This document shows positions 54,369 through 64,000 of a DNA stretch of 64,000 nucleotides, one piece after another; position 1 is the first letter of the stretch, and every line of letters starts with the position of its first letter. Below the pieces are notes generated by a model, which was given only the letters and a program-made list of their open reading frames with translations, was not told where the DNA came from and searched no databases. The position numbers were made by a program, and so were the translations under genes. This DNA comes from Petrolisthes cinctipes (Eukaryota > Arthropoda > Malacostraca > Decapoda > Porcellanidae), in NCBI GenBank assembly GCA_033782935.1, contig JAWQEG010000259.1, positions 1,577,501 to 1,641,500 of the forward strand, read 5' to 3'.

Positions 54369-56134
54369 CTTGTCCACTGTCTCCTTAGTGAACCTTTTGC
54401 TGAGGACTCCCCGTAGAAACTCCAAGCGTGTAGTTTCAGTGACGCTTGGAATGGTGCAGACAGGGTGCTGGAGAGGCACGCCGATCCCAACTGAAGGGGA
54501 TGAGGGCACCACCGGGACAACTCTCCGAACCACGGCTGTGCTGGCCAGAGGGGGGCTATGAGGAGAACCCTCCCCCTGAACGTGCGCAGCTTGAGGATCG
54601 CCTTCAGGAGGACTGACGTAGCTGGGGGTGGGAAGAGGTAGAGATGCCCCCACCTGTTCCAGTCCTCCGTGAAGGCATCCGGGCCTCCCGCCTCTGTTCT
54701 GGATGAGAATGTCAGGAACAGAGGAAGTAGGGCCGTGGATGGGGAGGCGAATAGGTCCACCTCCGGTGTCCCGTAGCGAAGGCAGAGAGACTCGAACACA
54801 AGGGGACGCAGTTGCCACTCGACTGACGTCCCCCTGAACCTGGATAGGGCGTCTGCCCAATCGTTCTCCCGCCCTGGCACGTAGCGGGCCGAGAGGTGAA
54901 TGTCCCTCTTGGCCGCTATTGCAAAAATCTGTTCTGACAGGGACAGGAGAATTTCCGACCGTGCGGTGCCCTGTTTCTGTAGGCACTGCACGGCCGCAAC
55001 GTTGTCCATATCGAAGCGGACGCCTATCCTGGCAAACTGAGGGTGCCTGTTGAGCCATTCCTTCGCTACCATCAACTCTCGGGCGTTGATGTGCAGTAGC
55101 CTTTCCCCTTCCTTCCATCCCCCGCAACGTTGATGTCCCAGGCAAGACTGGTATCCCCAGCCTACGTCCGATGCGTCTGTCGCCACCGTGATCCCAGGGG
55201 GAGGGAACACCCAGGGGACCCGCTGACGCAGGGCACCGGGACGTAGCCAGGGGCGAAGGAGGCGGTGGAGAGAGGGGGACACTTGCCTGGGAAGGTCCCT
55301 GTGTGCGGGGGACAGGTGGAGGTTTACCTCCCGCGTCAGCCTCCTGTGTTTCAATCGTCCCGGGGGCATTGCAGGGGCTGCGAAATTTAGGGACCCGAGC
55401 AATGATTCCCACTGGCGGCGAGAGAAAGTACGGGAAAAATGCGCCTGGCGGACGTGGCGGAGGGTCCGGCGGGCGTTGTCTGGAGCGAGAGAGAGGGTGG
55501 CCGAAAGAGAGTCCCACTCTATTCCTAGCCAACACAGTTTGTGAGTGGGAGTGAGAGAGGACTTGGGGATGTTCAAAAGGAACCCCATTTCCTCTAGCAC
55601 TCTCCTCGCTACCCGGACGTTGTTTGCTACCTGCTCCTTGGAAGGGGCGTGAAGCAACCAATCGTCCAGGTACATGAGGGTGGGAACACCCGCCTCTGCC
55701 AGACGGGATGCCACCACCCTCACGAGCTTTGTGAAGACTCGCGGAGCTAGAGAAAGACCGAAAGGGAGCCTGGTAAACTGGAACGTCTCGGTCCCCACCT
55801 GGAAGGCCAGAAAACGGCGAAACCTGGGGTGGATCGGGACGTGCCAGTACGCATCCTTGAGTTCCAGGGATGCTAACCAGTCTCCCTTCCTCAGAACTGT
55901 GCGGACCTGAGCAACCGAAACCATCCTGAAACGCAATGTTTTTACAAATTTGTTTAGCTTGCTCAGGTCCATCACCAATCTCGTTTTTCCGTGGTCCTTT
56001 TTGGGGACCGTGAATAAACGAGAAAGAAAGACCCTTCCCGTCGCCCGCTCCACTACCCCTTTTTCCCGCATTTCTAACACATGCGGGACGACCGAAAGTG
56101 ACACTTTGGTTGAGGTAGGAGGTAGACGTAGTGG
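54362..56134 (-). pseudogene. DIRS-2 RT-RNase H, open but catalytic Asp replaced
   Basis: The frame is uninterrupted over RT, RNase H and the MT-like tail, about 97% identical to DIRS-1 by eye. Motif A reads SLELKDAYWHVP: the catalytic Asp is Glu (GAA on the minus strand, 55862-55864). YLDD, TDAS and the other motifs are intact. Polymerase activity is expected to be lost or very poor. Confidence 0.8.
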
Positions 56135-56341
56135 CTGTAACGGGAAGAGACAGGTGTCAGTGAGAGTACAGTTAATCCTAATCCCCCGGGGCCCGAGGGA
56201 CCCGGGGTGGTTGGAGGGTGAATGACGGGAGAGGCAGAGATTTTGACCGCAAGGGAAACTCTGATTTTGACCTAACGGTAACCCAAGGACGGGATTAGGC
56301 ATAAGTCATATGTCAGAACAGGAGAGATAACAGTTACTCAC

Positions 56342-56670
56342 CGGAACAGTAATCCAGGGCCATGACAGGCCCTGGCGAATTATCCTTGCTGCCCAGCCGT
56401 GGGCGGGCCAGGCTGCTGACCACCCTGTGAGGCAGCCCAGAGTGGGACCCTCAAGTGGAGCGGTCCTTCTGGGAGGGGTGGTTGAAGGAGGACTTGGGTT
56501 TGGAGTAGGGCTTGGAGCCCTGTCCCCTTCCTCGAAAAGGCTGCTGGCCCCTCTGGGAGGGCCTGTTGTGTGCCTTCGGGGGAGTGGGATAGGAGGGCCT
56601 CGGTAGTCTGGAGGGCTGGGAGGGCCTTCGGGGCTGGTAGGCTGGTCTGGATGGCTGTGGGGCACGTGGC
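56342..56670 (-). pseudogene. DIRS-2 exon 3 (Gag tail / RT N-terminal, dual frames)
   Basis: The Gag frame (PRAPQPSRPAYQPRRP... KDRST, stop near 56451) and the RT frame (GCLTGWSAAWPAHGWAARII) are both open. Flanks are a TAG acceptor at 56671, the CACAG alternative acceptor (exon start 56654) and the GTGAGT donor at 56341. Confidence 0.8.
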
Positions 56671-56770
56671 CTATGGACAAACAGAACGATTAGGAACCAA
56701 AGTAGACCCGAAAACTCCTTCCATTTCACCTCCCGTGAAAACTCAGGTAAGAACAACGAGAGGTACTTAC

Positions 56771-58854
56771 TTGGAGGTAGAGGGTTTTGGTAAATTGATT
56801 ACCGCTGGGAGGGAGGCGAAGATTGTATCTGTCGCCGGTTGATCGAAGAGGGCAGGGGACAGGGGGGCAGCTCACACCACTCCCCTCTGTGCCATCTCCG
56901 GCGCAGATTTAGCCGCCGCCTGGCGGGCTGCCAGTCTCGCCTCGGCGAAAGCCTTCGCCTCCTCCCGCATATTATGGGTCGCCATCGCCGCCACGCCCTC
57001 CATCACGGTGGCCATGGAAGAGAGGGTGTCACTGTAAGGGGTAAACAAGGAAAAAACCGAGCGAACCCGGGGATAAGTACCCGGGAGTAACAGAGAGATC
57101 CTCTACCCCGTATCCTTTAAGTAACATGACACACGAGTAAGGTACTCACGCTAGTTGTATACCCGACATCTCGTGGTAGGTGTTGGTGAGGGCGTTGAGG
57201 CAGTCCCTGATAAGTAAGGCGGCTGCCCCCGTGAAGATGGTGTGGGCCAACTCTAAGCGGGTAGCAGACTCCGCCTGTCGCAACTTGCCATCGGGCTCCT
57301 TCAGCTGATAGGGGACCGGGGGCTCCTTCTCCGTCTTCCACAGGCATTCCCACAAGCCCGGGGGGGCACGGGAATGAGGGAGGATGACAGGGAAAGATGG
57401 AGGAGGGGGCTTCCTGGGCGCGCTGTGTCTCTGGTGGTCCAGGGACTTAAGGAGAAGGGCTGGGATGTCCAGGTCCCCTTCGCCCTTATCCCCTGGGAAG
57501 TACGCGTCCGGGGAAAGGAGGACCGCCGTGTTCCCGTGGGAGCGGTCAATCCTCCAAGCCTCGGACAAGTGCAACTGGCTGTACTCCACCAGAAAACCCA
57601 TCGCGTCCAGGGTAAACCGCAGAGGACACCCTCGATGAAGTGGGTACGGGCGCTGAGATAGGACGGACCTTGTAGAAGGGAATAGCGTCGCCCTTCTCAT
57701 CCGCCCCCCACTTCACCAGGACGTCATCCCTCCGGGTCCACACGTCTGGTTGAGCCGTGTCCGGAGACCAAGCCACCAGTCTGCCCTCCTCCGAAGAGTG
57801 GGTCCAGGCAGGAGGGAGAAGAGTCCAAGAGTAGGGAAGGTATCCGTCGCCCGCAGGAGGGGGTGACGGGGAAGGAGGTGAGGAGGTAACCAACTCCTCA
57901 GCTACATCCCCCGACGGAGACTCGAGTCCCGGGGAAACGGGAGGAACGATACTGACTCCCACATCCCCGGGAGGACTCGCGCCCTCGACGGGAGCAGCAG
58001 CGGGAGGAGGGGGAAAAGGAGCGGGTTCCGGAGCGACAGCCGGAGGCTGCGCGGTGGAGACCCCAGGAAAAGCGTGAGGAATAAGGGTGTGGAAGATCTT
58101 AACTATCTTCCTCGACGAGGGGCTGTCCCCCCCCCCGCTTACCCTTGCGGGATTTGCGGGCGGGCGAAGGAGAGCTCCCCGACGATGAAGAAGAGGAAAA
58201 AGAAGACGACGAAGATGAGGAGGAAGGAGAACGGCGACGAGCACGGGACTTCCTGGAGTGGCGGGACCATTTTGCTGAACGCTTGCGTCATCTAGAGAGA
58301 CCTGAGGAGCCAGCTCTAGCAGGAGGCGAAACTGGGGGTTCCCTGCTGGGCCCTTGTACCGGTGAGGTAGTCGGGGGAACCAGCGCGACAGACTCGCTCG
58401 TTTCCCGGGGGGCGAAGCCCCGAGAAGGAGTCGTAGTACCGTCTAGGGAAGGAGGCTCAATCTCTCGGGCCTCAGGAGGTTCTAGCCCCTGAGACTCCGA
58501 GAGACAGGAAGAAGGGTAATGGGTCCTGAACAAACCCAGGTCCGCTCCCAAAATCGGGTCCATCCACGCCAAAGAAGAACCGTCTCGTTTGTGGGCCATT
58601 CTCCTAGCCCTCGTCCACGCCATACGAAGAGAAGCAAGGGCGGGGAGCTTGGAGCGGGCAGAAGGGGAGGCAACCCGACACAACTCAGCCCAGGGGCGGC
58701 ACACACCACACGCCAAATGGTCGTAACCCAAGGGAGTGAAGCAGGGTGCGTGAGGCGAACAGTGCAGGTGTCCGTCAGGAGAGACCCGCACGGTACACCC
58801 CGAAGCAGCACAAAGGGCACGAGTAGGCTGAGGGAGAAAAGAATACACAAACAT
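56771..58854 (-). pseudogene. gag: DIRS-2 Gag-like gene, exons 1-2, broken
   Basis: Exon 1 runs from ATG 58854 to 57150 and exon 2 covers 57031-56771. The N-terminal Cys/His block is intact. Breaks: GGA to TGA after SSGLSR (about 58288), a 10-base instead of 9-base G run near 58125-58134, and an extra T near 57613. Splice sites (57149 donor, 57032 acceptor, 56770 donor) are unchanged. Confidence 0.85.
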
Positions 58855-59642
58855 GGGTTAACACGTGCATACACTGGAACACAGAAGACACGGAAACCCC
58901 CCCCCCCCCCCCCGAAGGAGAAGTAGCGCGGGACACGCCCGCTGAACCCGGAGGCCAGGACACGACCTCCCAATCTCGCGCACACCCGACCAGGGAAAAA
59001 CCCCGTAAAACCGAAACAGCCCGCCACATGGAGCGGGTAAAAGAGACCCCCCCGGACAGAAGGATCCAGAAGGAGGGGGAGGAGGGGACCCGGTAGCCTG
59101 AGAAGGAACACCCCAGGCTAAAAATACTGGAAAAACACCAAAAATTACATAAAAAACCCCCGCACGGGAGAGGAAGAGAGAACCAGGGCACAATTCTCAC
59201 TCCCCCCTACTGGGAGGGGACACATAATAATCGGGGAAGGCAAGAGGTAGGGCTGCAAAGACCCCACGCGCCCACCACGTGGGGAGGTGAAGGCCCCACG
59301 TGGCGTCGCTAACCTCGCTAAAAAAACCCAGAAACCCCGATAAAACACACACGAAGAATGTACTAGTGGCAGGAGGAAAGGTGAAAGGGGGGAATGAAGG
59401 AGAAAAACTCCGAAAAAAGAGGCCCAAGAGCCCCCTTCGCTAGGGAAAAGAGAACTAGTCCTAAAGAAGAATAAACCCCCACAAACACACCTAAAACCTC
59501 CTAGAATACACACACACAATATACATCTGCAAAGCAGGCCAGCCACTAGAACACAAAAGAAACAATAGCAGGAACACGAGACACAATACCATAGCGTAGC
59601 AGCGAGGAGCGAGGATGTTGACTGGGATGTGTTCCGCGACAG

Positions 59643-59850
59643 AGTGACCGAGCGGTATTCAGCGGAGGAGGGGCTTAATACCTCACCACGCCACCACCAG
59701 GTGGCTCCACTATCAGTACAGCGCCAGATTTGAATTTTTATTTACTTCTGATGATCGTCACGGAATAGACCCTTCCAACCCAGATTATGCCTATACGGGG
59801 CCTGGGCTTGAGAAGGGGCGTATTCTATAGCAATCCAGCTGTGCTGGTTT
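59643..59850 (-). repeat. DIRS-2 inverted terminal repeat (element left end)
   Basis: Counterpart of 52440-52652; followed by CACTATACCAATA, the outer left end of the element. Confidence 0.85.
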
Positions 59851-59863
59851 CACTATACCAATA

Positions 59864-60645
59864 AAGGGTGATTTTCTGTCTCCGTTCCAGTCTGGCTTTC
59901 GTAAACACCGTTCCACTACAGATGCTCTGGTCAGGTTGGAAGCGGCTGCATGTGAGGCCTTTGCACGACATCAATACCTTGTCTGTGTATTCTTTGATTT
60001 AGAGAAATCATATGACATATATGGCAATATGGCATCTTGCAGCAACTCCATTTATATGGCCTGCGGGGTCGCCTTCCACGCTTTCTTAAGGAGTTTTTCA
60101 GTGGTCGTAGTTTTTCTGTGAGGGTTGGTACAACCAATGGAGAGGGCTCCCCCTCCCTACTGTGAAGATTGTCTTGTCTCTCTGACAGTGCGGCATCTTA
60201 TTGTCGAGTGTCCCAGCCTTGGGGACCTTCGTCGTAGGCACCTCTCCGAGTACCGGGTAGGTGACGGTTCTTACAGTCTCTCCCAGGTACTCAGGGAGGA
60301 GGCTTGTAGTGTGGAAGGGAACACCCTCTCCTATGTGGAGGAGGCTGGCCTCCTCTACAAATTGTGATTTTATGATATTTATGTTTTTTCGATAGTTTGA
60401 TATTTTTTAGTTTTGATTCTTTTATATATTTTACTAAAGTCGACGGGTTCTTTTAGTAAAAATGTGCTTTTTAATTTGTGTGTCTTTTAATCATGCTGTC
60501 CATCCCTTTTGGGGTAATGAAGCCTATTTAAGGTATGTTCATGTTTTATTAATTATGTAGATGACCATTTTATGTTGGGTGGTATATGACCCTAGCTGTT
60601 GCTCCGCCAGATGCCTAGTTGCATCAAAAAATTAATCAATCAATC
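59864..60645 (+). mobile_element. Jockey copy J4 (3' part), internally deleted
   Basis: It begins inside RT (SPFQSGFRKHRSTTDALVRL at 59885-59940; FDLEKSYD at about 59995). Near 60130 it jumps to the ORF2 C-terminus (YCEDCLVSLTVRHLIVECPS, VGDGSYSLSQVLREEACSV, stop at 60365-60367). The 3' UTR ends GTTGGGTGGTATATGACCC...CATCA and then (ATCA)n at 60627-60645. With 50757-52392 it forms one copy split by DIRS-2. Confidence 0.78.
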
Positions 60646-61034
60646 AATCGAAGATATGTGGGCAATAGTCATTGTTATTGTCAACTACATTTATGAACCG
60701 CATCATCTGAACCTTACAGTGAGTATCCCCCACAGACAGGGAATCTTTTGCCTTAAGAGCTGCTTTGGCAACAACATTTGCATTGAAAGTAACATAGCAC
60801 CGATTTGATTTGCAGTCATTTTGTCATAGGTGATGCAGATACGAAGAACCACTCCAAAACACTGAAAAATGGAGTGGATAGCGCCATAGGAAAGGGATGC
60901 AAGTATATTAGTCAATATTAAAGTGTCCAAGCCGCTAACATGGTTCGTCGACACAACACCCGACCTGCTGGGTCTTCTCTTATTTGCAGTCTGCTGCATA
61001 CCACCACGACCGGTGAGAGGCGTTTCGAGGGCTC
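60646..61034 (-). mobile_element. Jockey copy J3 (5' part), ORF1 N-terminal fragment
   Basis: Minus-strand frames read GLDTLILTNILASLSYGAIH and SIFQCFGVVLRICITYD, then LLSMQMLLPKQLL-type shifted sequence. This is the part of ORF1 that precedes the J3 break point at 50756. The 5' end is truncated near 61034. Confidence 0.75.
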
Positions 61035-61050
61035 ACTTTAGAGTAAGGGT

Positions 61051-61632
61051 GTGGAGGTCACCAACACAGCCAGACTTGATAGTGGAAAAGTCCTTGGGTC
61101 ACCCCACGCCCATGGGATGATGATGGCCGATTTCCAACCTCCTCAGCGACGGCAGCAGCAGGCAGACATCGTCACCCTCTGCACCAAGACTACTGTTGCC
61201 TTAGCAGCAAAAGGGCTAGGTCATTTCTCCGACCTCCTCCAAGACATATTCAGGAGAAATTGTTTGCCACCAATAGCCATTTCTCCTGGCCATCAACCAA
61301 CCACTACCACCACGACCACCAAGAAAAGAGGCAGCAGGCAGGCACGACGAGGGAGGAGCAAAGTGGACGCATCACCAATCCCTACTCTGGCCAACCTGAC
61401 GCCGGTTATTGCCGCCTCGTCCACTCAACCGGGGGAATTGTGGGAAAGCACCACCATCTGGCAGACAGCCAGAAAGAGGAAAAGGAAGAGAAGAACAAAC
61501 AGCCATTCATCGATACTACCTCCCGCTGTCACTGCGGAGAGGTGGATGACCGCCTCTCCTCATTTCAACCTGTTCTCCCAACACATCCCACGTTATCGAG
61601 ACCCTGAGATCTTCCAGGTTAGAGAAGTATAG
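61051..61632 (+). CDS. Hypothetical ORF, 193 codons, unrecognised
   Basis: Open frame with Gln-rich (QPPQRRQQQ), poly-Thr (TTTTTTT) and basic (TARKRKRKRRT) stretches. If ATG 61120 is used the start is MMADFQPPQRR. No domain is recognised. Lys/Arg-rich content would fit a nucleic-acid-binding or Gag-like protein. It abuts the truncated end of J3 and may be an exon or a retroelement ORF1 piece. An overlapping frame is also open, so coding is not certain. Confidence 0.25.
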   Translation: MEVTNTARLDSGKVLGSPHAHGMMMADFQPPQRRQQQADIVTLCTKTTVALAAKGLGHFSDLLQDIFRRNCLPPIAISPGHQPTTTTTTTKKRGSRQARRGRSKVDASPIPTLANLTPVIAASSTQPGELWESTTIWQTARKRKRKRRTNSHSSILPPAVTAERWMTASPHFNLFSQHIPRYRDPEIFQVREV

Positions 61633-62282
61633 AGGAGAAAAACTACACCAACAGACTCCTCTCTATTACCTTCTCCAACGTCATACAAAGAATTTCCCTT
61701 CTTACTCTTTCTCCCATATTGCTTGCTAAAGAGGTTTTGAATATAATGGAGGTAAATATCAATAATACTAGTACGAACATTATTATATTCTGTGGTAATT
61801 GATACCTTGAAAACAAGTAGGCTGGGCTGTACTGTATCCAACATATTTATAAATAAATTGTAAGATATCATCACATAAGTAGGATACTGTTATTGTCATG
61901 CATGTATAAATAATATTAGCATTATTATTTTTCTTTATATGAGTAATTCATACATGTAATTAGGTACCTTTGAAAATCATGGATACAAAAATTATATATA
62001 GGACAAATATACAGTATAAGTATTTCCTATAATGGCAACGTGCTCTACATGGCCATTATAGGAAATACATATATTGTATATTTGTCGTATAAATAATTTT
62101 TGTCTCTTTCACACAGTTATCCTGTTGCAATTACTGTATGTGAAAGAGAATTAATAGTGAGCTGTCAACATGAATGGATGAAACTACATTTAAAAATACA
62201 TGGGTAATATGACAAAAACAAGATACAGTATTACTGGCACGTTACTAGAAGTGAGGTATTAACCCCTTGACCATCATCTTAA
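61633..62282. other. AT-rich non-coding stretch with a hairpin
   Basis: Nothing coding; the inverted repeat 61984-62103 and a smaller one at 62104-62150 (TCTCTTTCACACAGT / ACTGTATGTGAAAGAGA) are the only structures. Confidence 0.5.
61984..62103. repeat. Near-perfect inverted repeat, about 52 bp arms
   Basis: ACAAAAATTAT...TTCCTATAATGGC (61985-62036) pairs with CCATTATAGGAAATAC... TAATTTTTGT (62051-62103) around a spacer of about 14 bp. It looks like a palindromic MITE. Confidence 0.8.
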
Positions 62283-62700
62283 CCCCTTAATGGCGGGTGA
62301 CAAAATAAATTGACACCACAAACAAGTGTGGGTAATTGCGGGTGAAGACATAAGTTGATAGTGCAGTTTTTAAATATCCTCACTCCCTAATTACATGCTT
62401 GTTTAGGCTGACAACAGAGAGACTCCCTCGAGGTAAGCCAGCCTAGCCAAGGGCCCAGTCAGTGACTCAATGTGAAAAGAGCAGTGAGGGCGTGAGGATG
62501 TATTATCAGTACTCCACTCTTGCTCTAATTACCATATATGTACGTAAAAACGACAGTGACAGTATATTTCATATTGCTGTGTTGAAAAATGTGATTTTGA
62601 CATTTTTTATAACAAAATCATAGGGTGAAAACGTACTTAGAAATGTAAATAAAGTGTAAAAGCGAATTTTGATTTGAGGTTATTCTGAGCTGGCTACCCA
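62283..62700 (+). mobile_element. piggyBac-like MITE remnant 1
   Basis: TTAA (62279-62282) is followed by CCCCTTAATGGCGGGTGAC. The body shares blocks with 3248-3880 in order: ACAGTGACA, CATTTCATATTG, AATGTGATT, GTGAAAA.TTACT, AAGTGTAAAAGCGAATTTTG and CTACCCATC. The right end is missing. Confidence 0.65.
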
Positions 62701-62777
62701 TCTTGGAAGTAGACGACGACATAAAGTAAACAGCAACATCGAAATTGTGGCCGATGTGTTTATCTTACTGTAATTAA

Positions 62778-63330
62778 CCCATAAACTGCGGATGACGACA
62801 TACATCGGCAACACCAACAAGTGCAGGTAACTGAGGGTGACGACATAATTCGACAGCACAGTTTGTAAATTTGCACACCCACTGACGTGCTTGATAAGGC
62901 TCACAACAGAGGGGTTGTGTGCATTGGCACTTTCCCGAGTCACACCAGCCATGTTTTGTCAGTGTAGGAAATAGCTGTGGGTGTGTGTGGATGAAGTTTC
63001 AGCACTCGGCTTTTGCGTTAATTCCCACATATGTACGTAATAACGACAGTGAGTGCTTGGAGTTCTGGTCATTATGAGCTGGCTACCCATCCTACAAATG
63101 TCCACTTAGTCTTCATAAGTACATTATGAAAAGAGGGACAGTTGAAGAACTGAAAGGGAGTGGCTGGGACCGAAGGGGCGCCAAAACCCTTAAAGTATTG
63201 CCCACATCACTGCAGGTAATACCCCCCCCTACGGAGTGAGACAGCGAAAGGTTTGCAATACAAAATCATGTATAATTTATTTATGTAGAGTACGTGGTTT
63301 ACACGCTATTAGCCATCAAAAGTGTTGTTT
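62778..63330 (+). mobile_element. piggyBac-like MITE remnant 2
   Basis: TTAA (62774-62777) is followed by CCCATAAACTGCGGATGAC. Shared blocks include TTCGACAGCACAGTTTGTAA, CACATATGTACGTAA, GGCTACCCATCCTACA, AGTCTTCATAAG, TTATTTATGTAGAG and CGCTATTAGCC. It lacks the CCGCGG-type right end of the 3.2 kb copy. Confidence 0.65.
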
Positions 63331-64000
63331 ACGTTGTAACGCTCCTGTTATTTTCCTAATAATTAATTCTTAAGTTGTTTCACCTTAGGAGATGAAGCTT
63401 GTGACGGAAGGGGAATGAACATGGGTGTACATATTGTTAATAGGAATATTCTTGCCTTTCTTGCCTTATGTTTGGAGGCCTGCATTCTGAAACTTACTTT
63501 TGGGATTTGGTAACATTGTCGATGTGGCAGTTGTGTTAATCTCGTCCCAAAAAATACATAAACATTGGAACCGGAAGTGACGACAGTGGTTGTAATATTG
63601 TGATATGATGATGGGGATATAATTAAGACTGAATCTTATTTTATGTGTAAGGCTTATGATAACCAGGTCTCATTGAATAATCTGTTGAGTGTAAAAAAGA
63701 AGTTGTCATAAAGATTTATTAATGTGGAAGTGTGGCATCTTTCCCGCCTTGCCGGGCGAGAAGGAGGAGGGTAGATCGCTGGTTTCTTCACTCTTCTTTC
63801 TCGACTCGACCATGTAACGTGTGATATCGAGGTTACGAATATTTGTTCCAAGTTGAGACTTAATTAAAAGAGTACAGTTATAAATTCCTGCCTCTGTGTT
63901 GAGGTGTTGTAGAGGCTATCTTGGTGAATAATTATTTTTAATTCTTATGGGTTCAGTCAGAAAGTGTAATTATTTTTTTTAAATTAATTTTTACCTCTTT
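63331..64000. other. No feature recognised
   Basis: AT-rich sequence to the window end, without supported gene or repeat. Confidence 0.5.

Larger units (their letters stand above)
52393..59863 (-). mobile_element. DIRS-2: second DIRS element, decayed, inverted relative to DIRS-1
   Basis: The 7.47 kb element has the same layout as DIRS-1 on the opposite strand, with its own terminal variant (CCAGCACAGCTGGATT instead of CCAGTACAGCTGGTT) in both ends and in the internal complementary region. The inverted repeats (52440-52652, 59643-59850) differ from each other at a few sites. gag has a nonsense and two frameshifts, RT has Asp to Glu in motif A, and YR has a nonsense codon. It is inserted into Jockey J4. 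Confidence 0.9.

Noticed and set aside
37161..59863. The two DIRS copies as an assembly duplication
   Set aside because: They differ in flanks, terminal variants, homopolymer lengths and many substitutions, so they are separate insertions.

Overview
This is eukaryotic, animal DNA, most likely from an arthropod and probably a decapod crustacean. The reasons are spliceosomal introns in two host genes, the C-terminus of a chemosensory-type ionotropic receptor, tRNA-derived SINEs, and a dense mix of DIRS, Jockey, CR1/L2-like, I-like, Penelope, hAT and piggyBac-like elements. Species cannot be named from the sequence alone. Nothing is prokaryotic: there are no operons, ribosome binding sites or CRISPR arrays.

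Layout. 1-0.8 kb: repeats and palindromes. 0.8-8.9 kb: two broken Jockey-type LINEs tail to tail (J1 on +, J2 on -). J1 carries a piggyBac-like MITE and a probable solo LTR. 9.6-10.1 kb: hAT transposase 3' fragment. 11.07-24.49 kb: a candidate three-exon host gene (+) for a 130-residue coiled-coil protein. Its first intron holds an uninterrupted 1066-codon CR1/L2-like LINE; its second holds a decayed GTF2IRD2-like hAT and a SINE. 24.6-30.3 kb: Jockey tail, MITE, a possible DNA transposon and a Penelope-like remnant. 30.4-32.3 kb: I-clade LINE 3' end with RNase H and an in-frame GC-rich minisatellite, flanked by (TA)n. 32.7-36.1 kb: last two exons of an ionotropic receptor gene (-), with a 1.3 kb long-armed inverted repeat in the intron. 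37.16-44.62 kb: DIRS-1, a DIRS retrotransposon (+) with every reading frame open. 45.5-50.75 kb: MITE, Jockey 3' end with a nested SINE, LTR fragment, and a chimeric Jockey endonuclease/second-LINE reverse transcriptase ORF. 50.76-60.65 kb: a Jockey copy (+) split by DIRS-2, a decayed second DIRS element (-). The whole block sits inside an older Jockey copy (-) that resumes at 60.65-61.03 kb. 61-64 kb: an orphan ORF, a hairpin and two piggyBac-like remnants.

Most notable system: the DIRS element. Both copies contain three short GT-AG introns that keep phase exactly. Exons 1-3 encode Gag. RT/RNase H is encoded in a different frame of exon 3 plus exon 4. A second acceptor 16 nt inside exon 3 would put Gag exons 1-2 in frame with RT, so alternative splicing could choose between Gag (726 aa) and a Gag-RT fusion (1348 aa). 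The tyrosine recombinase ORF starts at an ATG overlapping the RT stop. DIRS-1 has near-identical terminal repeats and complete catalytic motifs. DIRS-2 has lost a catalytic RT aspartate, a complete recombinase and an open gag, yet keeps every splice site.
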